Counted from the stretch's first letter, positions 33,351-42,856 are shown. The stretch: 64,000 nt of DNA from Chryseobacterium sp. ISL-6 (GCF_018613715.1 NZ_JAGGPT010000014.1:1-64000), one strand, 5' to 3'. Translations and numbers: made by a program. Notes: a model not told the origin generated them from the sequence alone.

Positions 33351-34649
33351 ATGAAAAATTTCATTTTCATATTTTTTATCAGTCTTTATCCCGGACAGCA
33401 GTCCTGGAATCTGCAACAATGCCTGGACTATGCCTCTGCAAATCATCCATTGATCAAGCAGGCGACTGTTGCGGTTAAGAAAAACGAAAGACTGATCAGC
33501 GCATCACAAGGGATGTTGCTTCCTTCTATAGGAGCAGGCGTTAATCATACATACAGCTTTGGTTCTTCAATTAACCAATCGAGCAATCAAAGAGGAAAGC
33601 TAAATACTCAATATGATGAGTTTAATGTAAAAGCGGATTGGGAACTTTTTAATTGGAAAAATTTTCTTACTATTTCTCTGTCCAGGCTTAATAAAGAAAC
33701 CAGTAACTACAAGCTTAAACAAGCTCAGAACGACGTAAAGCTTAATGTTATTCAGATGTTTTTTGCTTATCAGAACAGCAGAAGCTGGCTTGAAGTTTTG
33801 GAAACTCAGATCTCAGGAATTGAAGATCAGATCAAGCGTACTGAAAAGGAAGTAGAGATAGGGAACAGGCCTAAAAGTGATGTATATGACATCAAAGCCA
33901 ATTTAGGAACTCTTCAAGAACAATGGGTGTCTGCAAAAAACCAACGTGATCTGTCCAAAATTAATCTTCTCAATGCGATGGCTGTTACTAAGGATTCAAT
34001 CGATTTTGTGATGAATGATGATGGGGTCTTTTCTGAAGCCGAATTTCAGGATCCGGATTTTACAAAAAAGTTATTGGAGAAAAATCCTGCCTATCAATCG
34101 GTAATGGCAGAGATCGATGCTCAGAAAAAGAGAGCAGACGTTGCAAGAGCAGATTATTTACCTACGATCAATGGCAGATACAGCTGGTCCAGCTTTTATA
34201 ATAAAGTTTTAGGAAAAGATGATGCTTCTGCAATAGGATTCTCAGATCAGTTTGCACAAAACAAAAATCAGTCTTTATCTTTTGGACTCAATATCCCGAT
34301 TTTCAATAAATTACAGGTGAAGAACAATGTGGAAATAGCCAAACTGAATGTGATCAATTCCAATTACGACAAGGAATTGGTTGTCAATAATCTTACACAG
34401 AGTATTAACTCTATTAAGGCTCAGTTTCTGAATGCCCAGGAGAAATATCATCTTCTGGATCTAAATTTTGAAAATCAAAAACTGTCTTTCCAGAAGTCTG
34501 AAGAAAAATATAAGGAAGGATTAATGGATGCCTATACCTTTTTCGTGGTGCGGAATGGATGGCTTCAGGCCAATTATAATCTGATAAGCAGCAAGAATGA
34601 TGTTATCCAACAAACTGAGCTGTTAAAAGTATTGGAATCCGGTTTATAG
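33351..34649 (+). CDS. TolC-family outer membrane efflux protein
   Basis: 432 residues. Signal peptide (FIFIFFISLYPGQQ). The classical start of the mature protein (WNLQQCLDYASANHPLIKQA) and two repeats of long helical hairpins with short strands (about 20-220 and 225-430: RADYLPTINGRYSWSS, SFGLNIPIFNKLQVKNNVE). It forms the trimeric exit duct. Last gene of the sigma-54 efflux operon, followed by a strong bidirectional terminator. Confidence 0.92.
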   Translation: MKNFIFIFFISLYPGQQSWNLQQCLDYASANHPLIKQATVAVKKNERLISASQGMLLPSIGAGVNHTYSFGSSINQSSNQRGKLNTQYDEFNVKADWELFNWKNFLTISLSRLNKETSNYKLKQAQNDVKLNVIQMFFAYQNSRSWLEVLETQISGIEDQIKRTEKEVEIGNRPKSDVYDIKANLGTLQEQWVSAKNQRDLSKINLLNAMAVTKDSIDFVMNDDGVFSEAEFQDPDFTKKLLEKNPAYQSVMAEIDAQKKRADVARADYLPTINGRYSWSSFYNKVLGKDDASAIGFSDQFAQNKNQSLSFGLNIPIFNKLQVKNNVEIAKLNVINSNYDKELVVNNLTQSINSIKAQFLNAQEKYHLLDLNFENQKLSFQKSEEKYKEGLMDAYTFFVVRNGWLQANYNLISSKNDVIQQTELLKVLESGL

Positions 34650-34711
34650 ATTTGAAAAACGAATTTCAGTATTAAAAAAAATAACCCTATTTAACATTCA
34701 TTATATTGAAG

Positions 34712-34745
34712 AGGCTATTTCGGAATTTCCGAAATAGCCTTTTTT
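34712..34745. terminator. Bidirectional terminator between TolC and DUF4249 genes
   Basis: AGGCTATTTCGG and CCGAAATAGCCT form a perfect 12-bp stem with AAATTT-type loop bases, followed by a T run on the plus strand. Confidence 0.85.
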
Positions 34746-34756
34746 ATCTGATATTA

Positions 34757-35572
34757 TTAATTGGGTTGCTGGATAACAAAATCTCTTTTGCTAAGCGTAT
34801 GCGCTGAAAAATATCCTAAAGCACCATTATTAATATTGCTTGGTGGATTGGCAGGGGTAACACCAGCACCACCGTCATCCATAATTTGAAGCAAAGCACT
34901 ATAATAAGTAAATACATTATTGTCTATGGATTGCATTTCAACATGAATGGTATCTCCAACTACTACGAGAACATCATCAGGATCATCGCCGTCATCATTA
35001 GGCAGGAATAATGGCCTTTGGTTGGGTAATCCGTTATTTACATTATCTGAAAATACATTAAAGGTCTTCTTTGGTTTGTTGTTGACCGTAAAAGTAAAAA
35101 GATAGCGGTTTCCTAACGCTATAGGATCCGTAAAAATAGGTAAAAGGGTAAAAGTCGTTGTACCTCCGAAAACAAAAGAATCTTGTTTCAGACCTTCAAA
35201 ATCTACGGCTGCAGGCATGGTACTCTGAGCAGTATATTGTTTTCCTTCGGCCTGTATTTTCAGACTATAGGTTCTACCGCTTACCCCGGTAAAAGCGTTC
35301 GTCTGGTATTTTCCGTCACCTATATACTGTAAGGTTTCTGTTTGGCCTGTATTATCACTTACAATAACCTCAGCATTGGTCACTGCGGGATATTGATTAT
35401 TTTGTGTGAAACTAACGGATTTTGTTATTCTCACAATATAAGGTCCAGGTTGATCAGTAATATTTCCTTCAATGACAATGTTTCCACTTTTGTCAGCAAG
35501 ATCAAGGTCGATCTCTTTTTCACAAGAGTTTAGTAAAAACAGGGATAATATGATAAAAAATGTATTCTTCAT
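34757..35572 (-). CDS. DUF4249 lipoprotein, partner of TonB receptor
   Basis: 271 residues. Lipobox LFLLNSC (Cys17) followed by EKEIDLDLADKSGNIVIEGNITDQPGPYIVRITKS, the standard start of DUF4249 proteins, whose beta-sandwich domains make up the rest. Such lipoproteins occur next to FecA-like TonB receptors in Bacteroidetes and are thought to be surface subunits of the importer. It begins 3 bases after the receptor's stop, so translation is probably coupled. Substrate unknown. Confidence 0.9.
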   Translation of the reverse strand: MKNTFFIILSLFLLNSCEKEIDLDLADKSGNIVIEGNITDQPGPYIVRITKSVSFTQNNQYPAVTNAEVIVSDNTGQTETLQYIGDGKYQTNAFTGVSGRTYSLKIQAEGKQYTAQSTMPAAVDFEGLKQDSFVFGGTTTFTLLPIFTDPIALGNRYLFTFTVNNKPKKTFNVFSDNVNNGLPNQRPLFLPNDDGDDPDDVLVVVGDTIHVEMQSIDNNVFTYYSALLQIMDDGGAGVTPANPPSNINNGALGYFSAHTLSKRDFVIQQPN

Positions 35573-35575
35573 GAT

Positions 35576-37918
35576 TTAAAATTTGAAATTATAAGTGATG
35601 TTTGGTACCCAACGGAATAATGAGGTCTGCATGGCACGGGTTGTTCCCGGATTATTTGGATTATCTTCAAAAGTAATGGTGTAAGCATTCTCACGACCAT
35701 AAATATTATAAATACCAAAGGACCATGAACCACGGAAACGTTTGTTAGAGTTAGAACTTGGCTCATATGTAGCACTTAAATCCATTCTGTGATAAGCCGG
35801 CATTCTATCCGCATTTCTACTGCTGTATTGAAAAACAGTTTCTCCGTTCAGCTCATATTTTCCTGTAGGGAAAGTAACAGCATTTCCTGTACTATAAACA
35901 AATAATCCTGAGAAAGACCATTTTGGATTCAGTTGATAGGTGGCAACGATAGATAAATCATGGGTTTTATCCATTCTCGCATTATACCACTCATTATCAT
36001 TGATTCCATTTATTTTTCTTTCAGTTTTAGATAAAGTATAGGAGATCCAACCTGTTAGTTTTCCGCTTTTCTTTTTTGCGATCAATTCTAAACCATAAGC
36101 TCTTCCTTTTCCAAACAGTAATTCACTTTCTACATCAGCTGCAGTATCAAAGGTGATTTGTGCACCATTTTTAAAGTCGATCTGATTTTGCATTGATTTG
36201 TAATAGATCTCAGCATTCAATTCGTAATTGTTATTATTGAAATTTCTGCTGTATCCTACGCTCACCTGATCTGCAATTTCAGGTTTTACTGTATAGCTGC
36301 TTCCAATCCACTGATCAGTAGGGTTTCCACTGCTGCTGTTGCTTAAAAGGTGCAGGTTTTGGGTATTGCGGGAATATCCTCCCTTTACACTACTGACTTC
36401 ATTGATACGGTAATTGGCAGTAATACGTGGTTCAAGGTTGACATAGGTCTTTCCAAATTTCCCTTTTTCCAGAAATCGACTGTCTGTAAGAACTCCATTT
36501 TCGTATGAATTAAAAGTATCACCTCCTAAAACACTGAATCCGGAAAGTCTCAAACCATAATTAACGGTTAGTTTTTCTGTTGCTTTAAAATCATCATTGA
36601 TATATACCGCATTTTCCCATGAGTATCTTGGATTTCTTGGAAAACTGCTTACACTGGTACCTGAAGCGCTGCTCGGGGTAAGCGTATGATAAATCGATTG
36701 GAGACCAAAACGAACAGAATGTTTATTTCCTGCAAACCACGTAAAATCCTGTTTAAGATTCCAGTCCTGGATCTCAGAATTTAAACCAAATTTATTATCA
36801 TTACTTTCCAGACTGATTTTATAGTTATAATCGCTGTAAATAAAGGATGTGTTGGAGAATAACTTACTGCTGATAATGCTATTCCAACGCAATGTCGCTG
36901 TTGTATTTCCCCAGTCTGTTGCGAAGGTTTTACCTACTCCCAGTACATCTCTTCCAAAATATCCGGATAGATAAAGACGGTTACTTTCGTTGATCTGATA
37001 ATTCGCTTTTAAATTAAGATCATAGAAATACAATTTACTGTCTTTATAATCATCACTTCCCTTAAGAAATAAGTCAGCATAGGTTCTTCTTCCTGAAACA
37101 ATAAATGAAGATTTTTCTTTTTGAATAGGTCCTTCTACACTCAGCCTGCTGCTGATTAATCCTATTCCGCCGTTGACATTATAATCCTTATTATTCCCAT
37201 CCTTCATCTTCACATCCATTACTGAAGAAAGACGGCCACCATATTGCGCCGGACTGTTTCCCTTAATAATACTTGCATCTTTTAAAGCATCACTATTGAA
37301 TGTACTAAAAAAACCAAGTAAGTGTGAGGCATTATAAACCGGTGCCTCATCCAATAAGATCAGATTCTGATCGGTTGCTCCACCTCTTACACTGAATCCA
37401 CTGCTTCCTTCACCATTGCTTTTAATACCCGGCAATAACTGAATGGTCTTCATTACATCTTTTTCTCCAAATAAAACCGGCAGTTTTTCGATATTTTTAA
37501 TACTTAATGTTTCAGTACCCATCTGGGCAGTTGAAAGATTCTTATCTTTTTTTACACCTGTAATAATAACTTCATCAATCTTTGCTGTTCTTTCTACCTC
37601 TTCCTCCTGACTGAGAGGGAGGTCCAGCTTGATATTCTGATCAACTTTTATAGTTTGTTCAAAATCTTTGTAGCCGGGATAAGAAATAATCATGGTATAA
37701 TTTCCTTCTGGCAGGGATAAAGAATAGAAGCCATATTCATTGGCTACAACATTAATCGAAGGGTCTTCAGCTACTTTTACAGCAACTCCGATCATGAGTT
37801 CCCCGTTTTTCTGGTCTTTTATAGTCCCACTAACGGAAAATTTTTGTTGCGCTATAGCCACAGTGCTGAAACAGAGCGCAGCAGAGGCAGCAGCAATTTT
37901 AAAAAAAGATGTTTGCAT
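35576..37918 (-). CDS. TonB-dependent receptor with carboxypeptidase-like N domain
   Basis: 780 residues. Signal peptide (MQTSFFKIAAASAALCFSTVAIAQ), carboxypeptidase-regulatory-like domain (about 27-110: FSVSGTIKDQKNGELMIGVAV, YGFYSLSLPEGNYTMIISYPGY), plug (about 125-235: VLFGEKDVMKTIQLLPGIKS, GFSVRGGATDQNLILLDEAPVYN) and a barrel ending FRWVPNITYNFKF. The plug pattern is that of receptors linked to DUF4249. Its upstream region carries two sets of direct repeats that may be regulator sites. Confidence 0.92.
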   Translation of the reverse strand: MQTSFFKIAAASAALCFSTVAIAQQKFSVSGTIKDQKNGELMIGVAVKVAEDPSINVVANEYGFYSLSLPEGNYTMIISYPGYKDFEQTIKVDQNIKLDLPLSQEEEVERTAKIDEVIITGVKKDKNLSTAQMGTETLSIKNIEKLPVLFGEKDVMKTIQLLPGIKSNGEGSSGFSVRGGATDQNLILLDEAPVYNASHLLGFFSTFNSDALKDASIIKGNSPAQYGGRLSSVMDVKMKDGNNKDYNVNGGIGLISSRLSVEGPIQKEKSSFIVSGRRTYADLFLKGSDDYKDSKLYFYDLNLKANYQINESNRLYLSGYFGRDVLGVGKTFATDWGNTTATLRWNSIISSKLFSNTSFIYSDYNYKISLESNDNKFGLNSEIQDWNLKQDFTWFAGNKHSVRFGLQSIYHTLTPSSASGTSVSSFPRNPRYSWENAVYINDDFKATEKLTVNYGLRLSGFSVLGGDTFNSYENGVLTDSRFLEKGKFGKTYVNLEPRITANYRINEVSSVKGGYSRNTQNLHLLSNSSSGNPTDQWIGSSYTVKPEIADQVSVGYSRNFNNNNYELNAEIYYKSMQNQIDFKNGAQITFDTAADVESELLFGKGRAYGLELIAKKKSGKLTGWISYTLSKTERKINGINDNEWYNARMDKTHDLSIVATYQLNPKWSFSGLFVYSTGNAVTFPTGKYELNGETVFQYSSRNADRMPAYHRMDLSATYEPSSNSNKRFRGSWSFGIYNIYGRENAYTITFEDNPNNPGTTRAMQTSLFRWVPNITYNFKF

Positions 37919-38010
37919 TCAGTTTATTTTTTAAAGTAGTAGAGTTTTTTAAATAGTAGTAGGATTTATTTGGTGTTTGTTACATGGGGAAAGAAGAGAA
38001 GTTCAATTTT

Positions 38011-38050
38011 ACCGAGAAACCAGTATGAAGATCTACTGAGAAACCAGTAT
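38011..38050. repeat. Direct repeat upstream of TonB receptor operon
   Basis: ACCGAGAAACCAGTAT (38011-38026) and ACTGAGAAACCAGTAT (38035-38050) differ at one base and repeat every 24 bases. Tandem sites of this spacing suit a dimeric activator that binds direct repeats. Confidence 0.65.
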
Positions 38051-38307
38051 AAAGAAAAAATTGATTACAATTTTACAGGTTTTAGTGAATGGTTTTTAGG
38101 TTAAAATAGTTTCTTTGAAAATCTGCAATGCGAAAATAGATATTTTAGTTTTTAAAATGCACTCAGGTATATTATTTTTCAAACAAATGTGATTTTTCCC
38201 CTTTGGCTGTAGCCTAATGAGAGGTCATTTACGAAATTCGCTTCATCTTGTTGCAGAGATTTAATAGTTGGTTATCAAGGTCTATAACTGAGAAATCATA
38301 AAAATAT

Positions 38308-38322
38308 TTGATCAATGATCAA
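38308..38322. promoter_or_regulatory. Palindromic operator-like site before the VOC gene
   Basis: TTGATCA-A-TGATCAA is a perfect 7+1+7 palindrome 54 bases before the ATG at 38377. No regulator gene is adjacent. Confidence 0.4.
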
Positions 38323-38376
38323 AAAAAATAATAATTTTAACACCTGTGCTAATTTTTAAACACTAAAACAATAAAC

Positions 38377-38751
38377 ATGAAAAAAGTAACAGGTATTGGT
38401 GGCATATTTTTCAAATGCAAAGATCCTAAACAAATGCAAGAGTGGTATAAAACCCATCTTGGCTTAGACACAAATGACTATGGTGCGACTTTTGAATGGC
38501 GAGAGGCTGAGGATCCTAGCAAAGAAGGAGCTACACAATGGAGTCCTTTTGCTGAGAATACAAAATATTTTGAACCCTCCACAAAAGAATTTATGATCAA
38601 TTACAGAGTGGCAGATCTTGAAGCTCTCGTTGAAGAGCTTAAGAAAGAAGGAGTAACGATTGTAGATGAAGTAGCAACCTATGACTATGGAAAATTTGTT
38701 CACATTATCGATGTGGAAGGAAATAAGATTGAGTTGTGGGAGCCAAAATAA
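38377..38751 (+). CDS. VOC-superfamily (glyoxalase-like) protein
   Basis: 124 residues. GIGGIFFKCKDPKQMQEWYKTHLGL at the N terminus and FVHIIDVEGNKIELWEPK at the end are the hallmark first and last strands of a VOC fold, with Glu in IELWEP as a possible metal ligand. Substrate unknown. Monocistronic, with a terminator 62 bases downstream. Confidence 0.88.
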   Translation: MKKVTGIGGIFFKCKDPKQMQEWYKTHLGLDTNDYGATFEWREAEDPSKEGATQWSPFAENTKYFEPSTKEFMINYRVADLEALVEELKKEGVTIVDEVATYDYGKFVHIIDVEGNKIELWEPK

Positions 38752-38812
38752 GTTGAGTTCGAAATATAACAGGAAATCAACAAAATTTCAAACCCATTAT
38801 TGAAGATTAAAG

Positions 38813-38844
38813 TATCCCTTACTGGATTAGTAGGGGATATTTTT
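38813..38844 (+). terminator. Intrinsic terminator after VOC gene
   Basis: TATCCCTTAC and GTAGGGGATA pair over 10 bases (one G-U) around TGGATTA and are followed by five T. Confidence 0.8.
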
Positions 38845-38890
38845 ATAAAAATACGTTTGATGATTTCAGTGAAACTTTAGTGTGTTACTC

Positions 38891-40501
38891 TTATTTAGAG
38901 TCTTTTAGCAGCAGAATACCCCAGAAAAAATGATCTGGTGGCAATGAATCCCAATAATTGTAGGCGTGTCCGGAATCTGATTTGTAATGAAGCGTATATT
39001 GTCCACGGGGTAAAATAATTTCCTCGCAGACCTTTTGATTTTTAAATGCACCGCCTGCTGATGTGGAAGGTTTTCCCTGCATGCGCCAGACAGTTTGACC
39101 GGCATTGTTATCTATCCATCCATAATCGCACCAGGAACTGCCGTCTCCTGAACAATTTTCACCTACAGCGTACACTTTTATAGAAGTAGCATGTAAGAGT
39201 TTGAAAGTGCGGTTTATATCCTTATTAATTCCAACATTTCTAATATCGGCGATAATCTTACCATTGGGGATATGATTTTCCTTGGCATCATATTTTTTTT
39301 GATAAACATTATAAAGTTGTTGTGCTTTTAAAGTATCTCCTTTTTTCAATGCCATTGTAGCATTAGTAATTAATTCTTTGTTTTCCAGATCATTTTCCGC
39401 CTTTTCATTGTTATTAATAAAACAGAGATAAAGCAACTGACCTACAGGAGACATTAGCAGATCACCGTCGCCCAGTGGAAAAGGCTGACTAAGCTGATCC
39501 ATATTACACATAACGATTAAGGTCAGATGTATTGAAGGTATCTTTACAAAAAGTGCAGATTCTCCTGTTGATTGTCCGTAATGCCAGTAATAGTCTACGC
39601 CTTTATAGGATTGTACAAACCATCCCAGTCCATAAGGAGTAGCAATTCCGTTATTGGTTTTATGGGCTGTATAAACTTCCTTTTGTGAAGCAGCTGAGAT
39701 AAATTGGTTGTGATCAATCGCATCTGAATACTTTAAAATATCACTTACACTGGTAGCTAAACCACCAAAGGCACCGAATTCATTTAGATATTCACTGTGG
39801 ATAGCATGGCCCGAATTATCCACTTCGTAAGGCTTAGCCAGGCGGTTGAATGTTGTGTCAAAGAAAGGCAATACACTGGGATTTAGTTTGCTGTAGTCAT
39901 AAAATTGATCTAAGGCTATTGCAGGAGCTGAAGATGTCATTTTTAAAGGGATGATGATCCTTTCCATGAGCAGACTGTAAAATGGTTTACCAGATGCTTT
40001 TTCAATGACCTTTCCCAAAAGTCCGTAGCGATAGCCGTTATATTGAAAATAGGTTCCCGGAATACCCTCGGAAGTATGTGTTAATAGATGTCTTACAGTA
40101 ATTTTGGAATTACCTAAATCGATACCATATTGAGTGACAGGATCGTCAAGGTTTAGTTTATGCTGTTCCACTAATTCCATAAGTAATGTAGAAGTGAACG
40201 TTTTGGTAACTGATGCTACACGGAAAGAAGTTTGAGGAGTAGCAGGAATATTTCGTTCAATATCTGCATATCCATAACCTCGTTCCAGTAGAATGGCATT
40301 TCCCTGTTGTACTGCTGCAGCCATTCCTGGGATCTTTAACTGTATACGAATAGAATCTAGCTTAGCACTGAATAGCTCAGCACTTGTTTGTTTTTGTGCG
40401 CAGATAGTTTTAACAGCAGCGATCGATAATAAAAAGACTGCATATTTTATAAACTTGTTATTAAAGTATTGATAATGGATTGATTGGGTCACTTTTTCCA
40501 T
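38891..40501 (-). CDS. Serine hydrolase, beta-lactamase/class C PBP fold, with extra C-terminal domain
   Basis: 536 residues from the ATG at 40501; a TTG at 40543 would add 14 residues. An N-terminal hydrophobic signal (YAVFLLSIAAVKTICAQ) exports it. Catalytic SxxK is in VASVTKTF, the Tyr motif in YFQYNGYRYG, and the third motif HYGQSTG replaces KTG. Family members include esterases and D-aminopeptidases. Residues from about 430 form an added beta-rich module (YGWIDNNAGQTVWRM, STSAGGAFKNQ, LPRGQYTLHYKSDSGHAYNYW), seen in other Bacteroidetes hydrolases, probably for binding. Monocistronic. Confidence 0.88.
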   Translation of the reverse strand: MEKVTQSIHYQYFNNKFIKYAVFLLSIAAVKTICAQKQTSAELFSAKLDSIRIQLKIPGMAAAVQQGNAILLERGYGYADIERNIPATPQTSFRVASVTKTFTSTLLMELVEQHKLNLDDPVTQYGIDLGNSKITVRHLLTHTSEGIPGTYFQYNGYRYGLLGKVIEKASGKPFYSLLMERIIIPLKMTSSAPAIALDQFYDYSKLNPSVLPFFDTTFNRLAKPYEVDNSGHAIHSEYLNEFGAFGGLATSVSDILKYSDAIDHNQFISAASQKEVYTAHKTNNGIATPYGLGWFVQSYKGVDYYWHYGQSTGESALFVKIPSIHLTLIVMCNMDQLSQPFPLGDGDLLMSPVGQLLYLCFINNNEKAENDLENKELITNATMALKKGDTLKAQQLYNVYQKKYDAKENHIPNGKIIADIRNVGINKDINRTFKLLHATSIKVYAVGENCSGDGSSWCDYGWIDNNAGQTVWRMQGKPSTSAGGAFKNQKVCEEIILPRGQYTLHYKSDSGHAYNYWDSLPPDHFFWGILLLKDSK

Positions 40502-40649
40502 TTTTTCCAGAATAAAACTAATCAGATTCTTTTGGTCGTGCAAGTGTAAATTTCATTTTGTTGACTGATACGGGTGAGATTCTTTTCCAACCGTTCTTTG
40601 CGTGAAATAAAATTAATTTATCAAGTATGAAAAAATGCAGATAAAGCAG

Positions 40650-40676
40650 AAAAGAATCTAAAAATTAGATTCTTTT
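40650..40676 (-). terminator. Terminator of the SOD-ferredoxin operon
   Basis: AAAAGAATCTA and TAGATTCTTTT form a perfect 11-bp stem with a 5-base loop 31 bases past the ferredoxin stop. An outer AAAGC/GCTTT stem extends it. Confidence 0.7.
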
Positions 40677-40707
40677 CTTATGCTTTAACTTAAAGTCATT
40701 TCATTTG

Positions 40708-41055
40708 TCATGTATGCAGAAATCTCTGCCTATTAAGTAATACTTCCTCCGTTTCCCGATGATCGGGATCATCTACACAACAGTCTACAGGACATACCGC
40801 CTTACATTGTGGCTCATCGTGAAACCCTTTGCATTCTGTACATTTTCCGGCAACGATGTAATAAACGTCGTCAGAAACAGCTTCATTAAAGGCACTGGCA
40901 TCTACTTCTGTACCATCAGGAAAAACGGTTTTTCCGGAAAGTTTTGTTTTATCCTGCCATCGCCAGTCAATGGCACCCTCATAAATAGCGGAATTAGGAC
41001 ATTCAGGTTCGCAAGCTCCGCAGTTAATGCATGCGTCTGTTATTGTTATTGCCAT
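40708..41055 (-). CDS. 2[4Fe-4S] ferredoxin
   Basis: 115 residues. First cluster motif CINCGACEPECP (residues about 10-21); second motif CTECKGFHDEPQCKAVCP with an 8-residue spacer between its second and third Cys, as in Alvin-type ferredoxins, followed by an extra VDCCVDD. It carries electrons in the cytoplasm. Last gene of the SOD operon, so it may feed the flavodoxin-like reductase encoded just upstream or help repair Fe-S clusters; the SufR-like regulator next door supports an Fe-S/oxidative-stress role. Confidence 0.93.
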   Translation of the reverse strand: MAITITDACINCGACEPECPNSAIYEGAIDWRWQDKTKLSGKTVFPDGTEVDASAFNEAVSDDVYYIVAGKCTECKGFHDEPQCKAVCPVDCCVDDPDHRETEEVLLNRQRFLHT

Positions 41056-41129
41056 TTCATCAATACTTTAGATTCTATGATCAGTAAATAATCTAGCATG
41101 ATTCGTGCCGATGATTAATTTTATCCGTC

Positions 41130-41696
41130 TTAATCTGCATTATTATATATTATCTTTTCTATCCTGTTGGTGGTAGCGATATGAATCAGCCTATCGAGCT
41201 TATCTGCATACATGGAAGAAATTTTATTGTCCTGATCAAATAAAGAGGTTCTGATCATTGGAACACTAAAAGGTAATGGCCACGCCCGTAATGATTTTGC
41301 AATAGCATCCATTGTATTGATCCCCTGCATAGCCTGTAGCCCATCGGCCCAACAAACTAAACCAACCGTTTTATCTGTAAGGTATGGCTGATCCCTGTCA
41401 GCAGTTACTTCAAGCCAGTCCAGACAGTTTTTCATAACTCCCGGAATACTTCCGTGATAAAGAGGTGCCAACCAGAAATGGATATCAGCATCAAGAAATA
41501 ATTGAGTCATGCGTTCTACTGCTAACGGTGTTTTGGTAAGTGTGATATCATAAAGAGGAATACCAGAATCTGCAAGAGCAAAAGTTTCATGGGTAACACC
41601 CAGTAGATCAAGTTTCTCAGTAAAGTATTTTGAAATGAGCCCGGAAGTTGATTTTGGCCTTCTTTCCAGGGCACCGTTAAATATAATTGCTTTCAT
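41130..41696 (-). CDS. NADPH-dependent FMN reductase-like oxidoreductase
   Basis: 188 residues, flavodoxin-like. KAIIFNGALERRPKSTSGLI forms the FMN phosphate loop and WLAPLYHGSIPGVMKNCLDWLEV is the diagnostic P-x-Y-x-G-S-x-P-G-x-x-K-N-x-x-D block of the NADPH:FMN reductase family. Probably a cytoplasmic flavin or quinone reductase. Third gene of the SOD operon, 6 bases after DUF2480. Confidence 0.9.
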   Translation of the reverse strand: MKAIIFNGALERRPKSTSGLISKYFTEKLDLLGVTHETFALADSGIPLYDITLTKTPLAVERMTQLFLDADIHFWLAPLYHGSIPGVMKNCLDWLEVTADRDQPYLTDKTVGLVCWADGLQAMQGINTMDAIAKSLRAWPLPFSVPMIRTSLFDQDNKISSMYADKLDRLIHIATTNRIEKIIYNNAD

Positions 41697-41702
41697 TTTG
41701 TT

Positions 41703-42203
41703 TTAATTTTTAAATATAACTTTTGGCAGGCCTATTTCACCATACATGAGGCTTTTAACAAAAGGTTTCAGTAGTCGGGTTGCTAATAAATAAAGTGCGG
41801 GATCGGTATCTGATCTTGCCTTAATAACTACTTTTTGATCCTTATATTGTCTGAGATCAGCATTGATAAGTTTATCTTTCCAAAGATCTAAAAGAACTTT
41901 TTCCACGCTATTTAGATCAGTATAAATAGTATTGGGATATAGTTTATCCATTATTAACATAAAAGCCCATGGTGGAATGATAGCCTCCGTAGAACAGATT
42001 AAAGCTACGGCTTTTCCGGCATATACAGAGTAATCTATTGCGGATATTGATTCTTTAAATTCTTTCTCTTTGACAATCATTCCCATGAAAAGATGTTCTT
42101 TGAGATCGAGTTCAGCAATATCTACTGAAGGTTTGTAATCCCAAAGGTCAAATGATATAATTCCTGAGGTTTCTGCCTTATTGATTAAAATTTTCTGATC
42201 CAT
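41703..42203 (-). CDS. DUF2480 family protein
   Basis: 166 residues, cytoplasmic. The stretch IISFDLWDYKPSVDIAELDLKEHLFMGMIVKEKEFK and the block ICSTEAIIPPWAFMLIMDKL are typical of DUF2480, a Bacteroidetes family of unknown function. It lies between superoxide dismutase and a flavin reductase, 26 and 6 bases away, so a role in redox or Fe-S homeostasis is likely by association. Confidence 0.85.
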   Translation of the reverse strand: MDQKILINKAETSGIISFDLWDYKPSVDIAELDLKEHLFMGMIVKEKEFKESISAIDYSVYAGKAVALICSTEAIIPPWAFMLIMDKLYPNTIYTDLNSVEKVLLDLWKDKLINADLRQYKDQKVVIKARSDTDPALYLLATRLLKPFVKSLMYGEIGLPKVIFKN

Positions 42204-42229
42204 AATTAAATGTCAAAACTTTTTAATAG

Positions 42230-42856
42230 CTATTTGATTTTTGAAAGAGCTTCTTCATATTTTTTTTCTACCGATGACCAGTCCAGAACTGACCAGAAAG
42301 AATCCAGATAGTCTGCTCTTTTGTTTTGATAAGCCAAATAGTATGCATGTTCCCAGACATCTATTCCAAGAATAGGGAAGCCTCTGTTCGCCGATTGAAG
42401 ATCCATCATAGGGTTATCCTGATTAGGAGTTGAACTAATAGCAAGTGAGCCACTGAATTTAACATACATCCAAACCCATCCGGATCCAAACTGACCAAGC
42501 CCGGATTTTTTCATTTCTGCTTTAAGATTTTCCAGATTGCCAAAAGCCGTGGTAATAGCTTCACCTAATTTTCCTTCTGGATTTAATTTCGGTTGTGGGG
42601 ATAAGGTTTCCCAAAATAAAGAGTGATTGTAATGTCCACCACCATTATTTCTGATGGCAGGGCTGTATTCACTTATTCTTTGTAATAGAGAATCCAAATC
42701 AGAATCTGTTTCCCCAGCCTGTTCAAGGGCAGCATTAAGATTATCAACATATGCTTTATGATGCTTCTGATGATGAATGGTCATCGTTTCTTTATCTATA
42801 AATGGTTCCAATGCATCGTAAGCATAAGAAAGCTCTGGTAATGTAAATGAGTTCAT
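42230..42856 (-). CDS. sodB: Superoxide dismutase, Fe/Mn family
   Basis: 208 residues from ATG 42856; a TTG at 42886 falls in the -7 element and is rejected. Metal ligands are His in TIHHQKHHKAYVDNL, His in GGGHYNHSLFW, and Asp and His in DVWEHAYYL; GLGQFGSGWVWM is the family signature. No export signal, so cytoplasmic. It converts superoxide to peroxide and O2. First gene of a four-gene operon with DUF2480, a flavin reductase and ferredoxin. Fe versus Mn preference is not certain from sequence. Confidence 0.93.
   Translation of the reverse strand: MNSFTLPELSYAYDALEPFIDKETMTIHHQKHHKAYVDNLNAALEQAGETDSDLDSLLQRISEYSPAIRNNGGGHYNHSLFWETLSPQPKLNPEGKLGEAITTAFGNLENLKAEMKKSGLGQFGSGWVWMYVKFSGSLAISSTPNQDNPMMDLQSANRGFPILGIDVWEHAYYLAYQNKRADYLDSFWSVLDWSSVEKKYEEALSKIK

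Larger units (their letters stand above)
37919..38376. other. Divergent intergenic region, 458 bp, with direct repeats and a palindrome
   Basis: Separates the leftward receptor operon from the rightward VOC gene. It holds a TTTTTTAAAnnTAGTAG direct repeat (37927-37962), a 16-bp direct repeat of period 24 (38011-38050) and the palindrome TTGATCA-A-TGATCAA (38308-38322). No gene and no exact TAnnTTTG box was recognised. Confidence 0.6.

Noticed and set aside
40759..41091. 110-codon plus-strand frame over the ferredoxin gene
   Set aside because: The minus strand encodes two clear Fe-S cluster motifs; the plus frame is a shadow.
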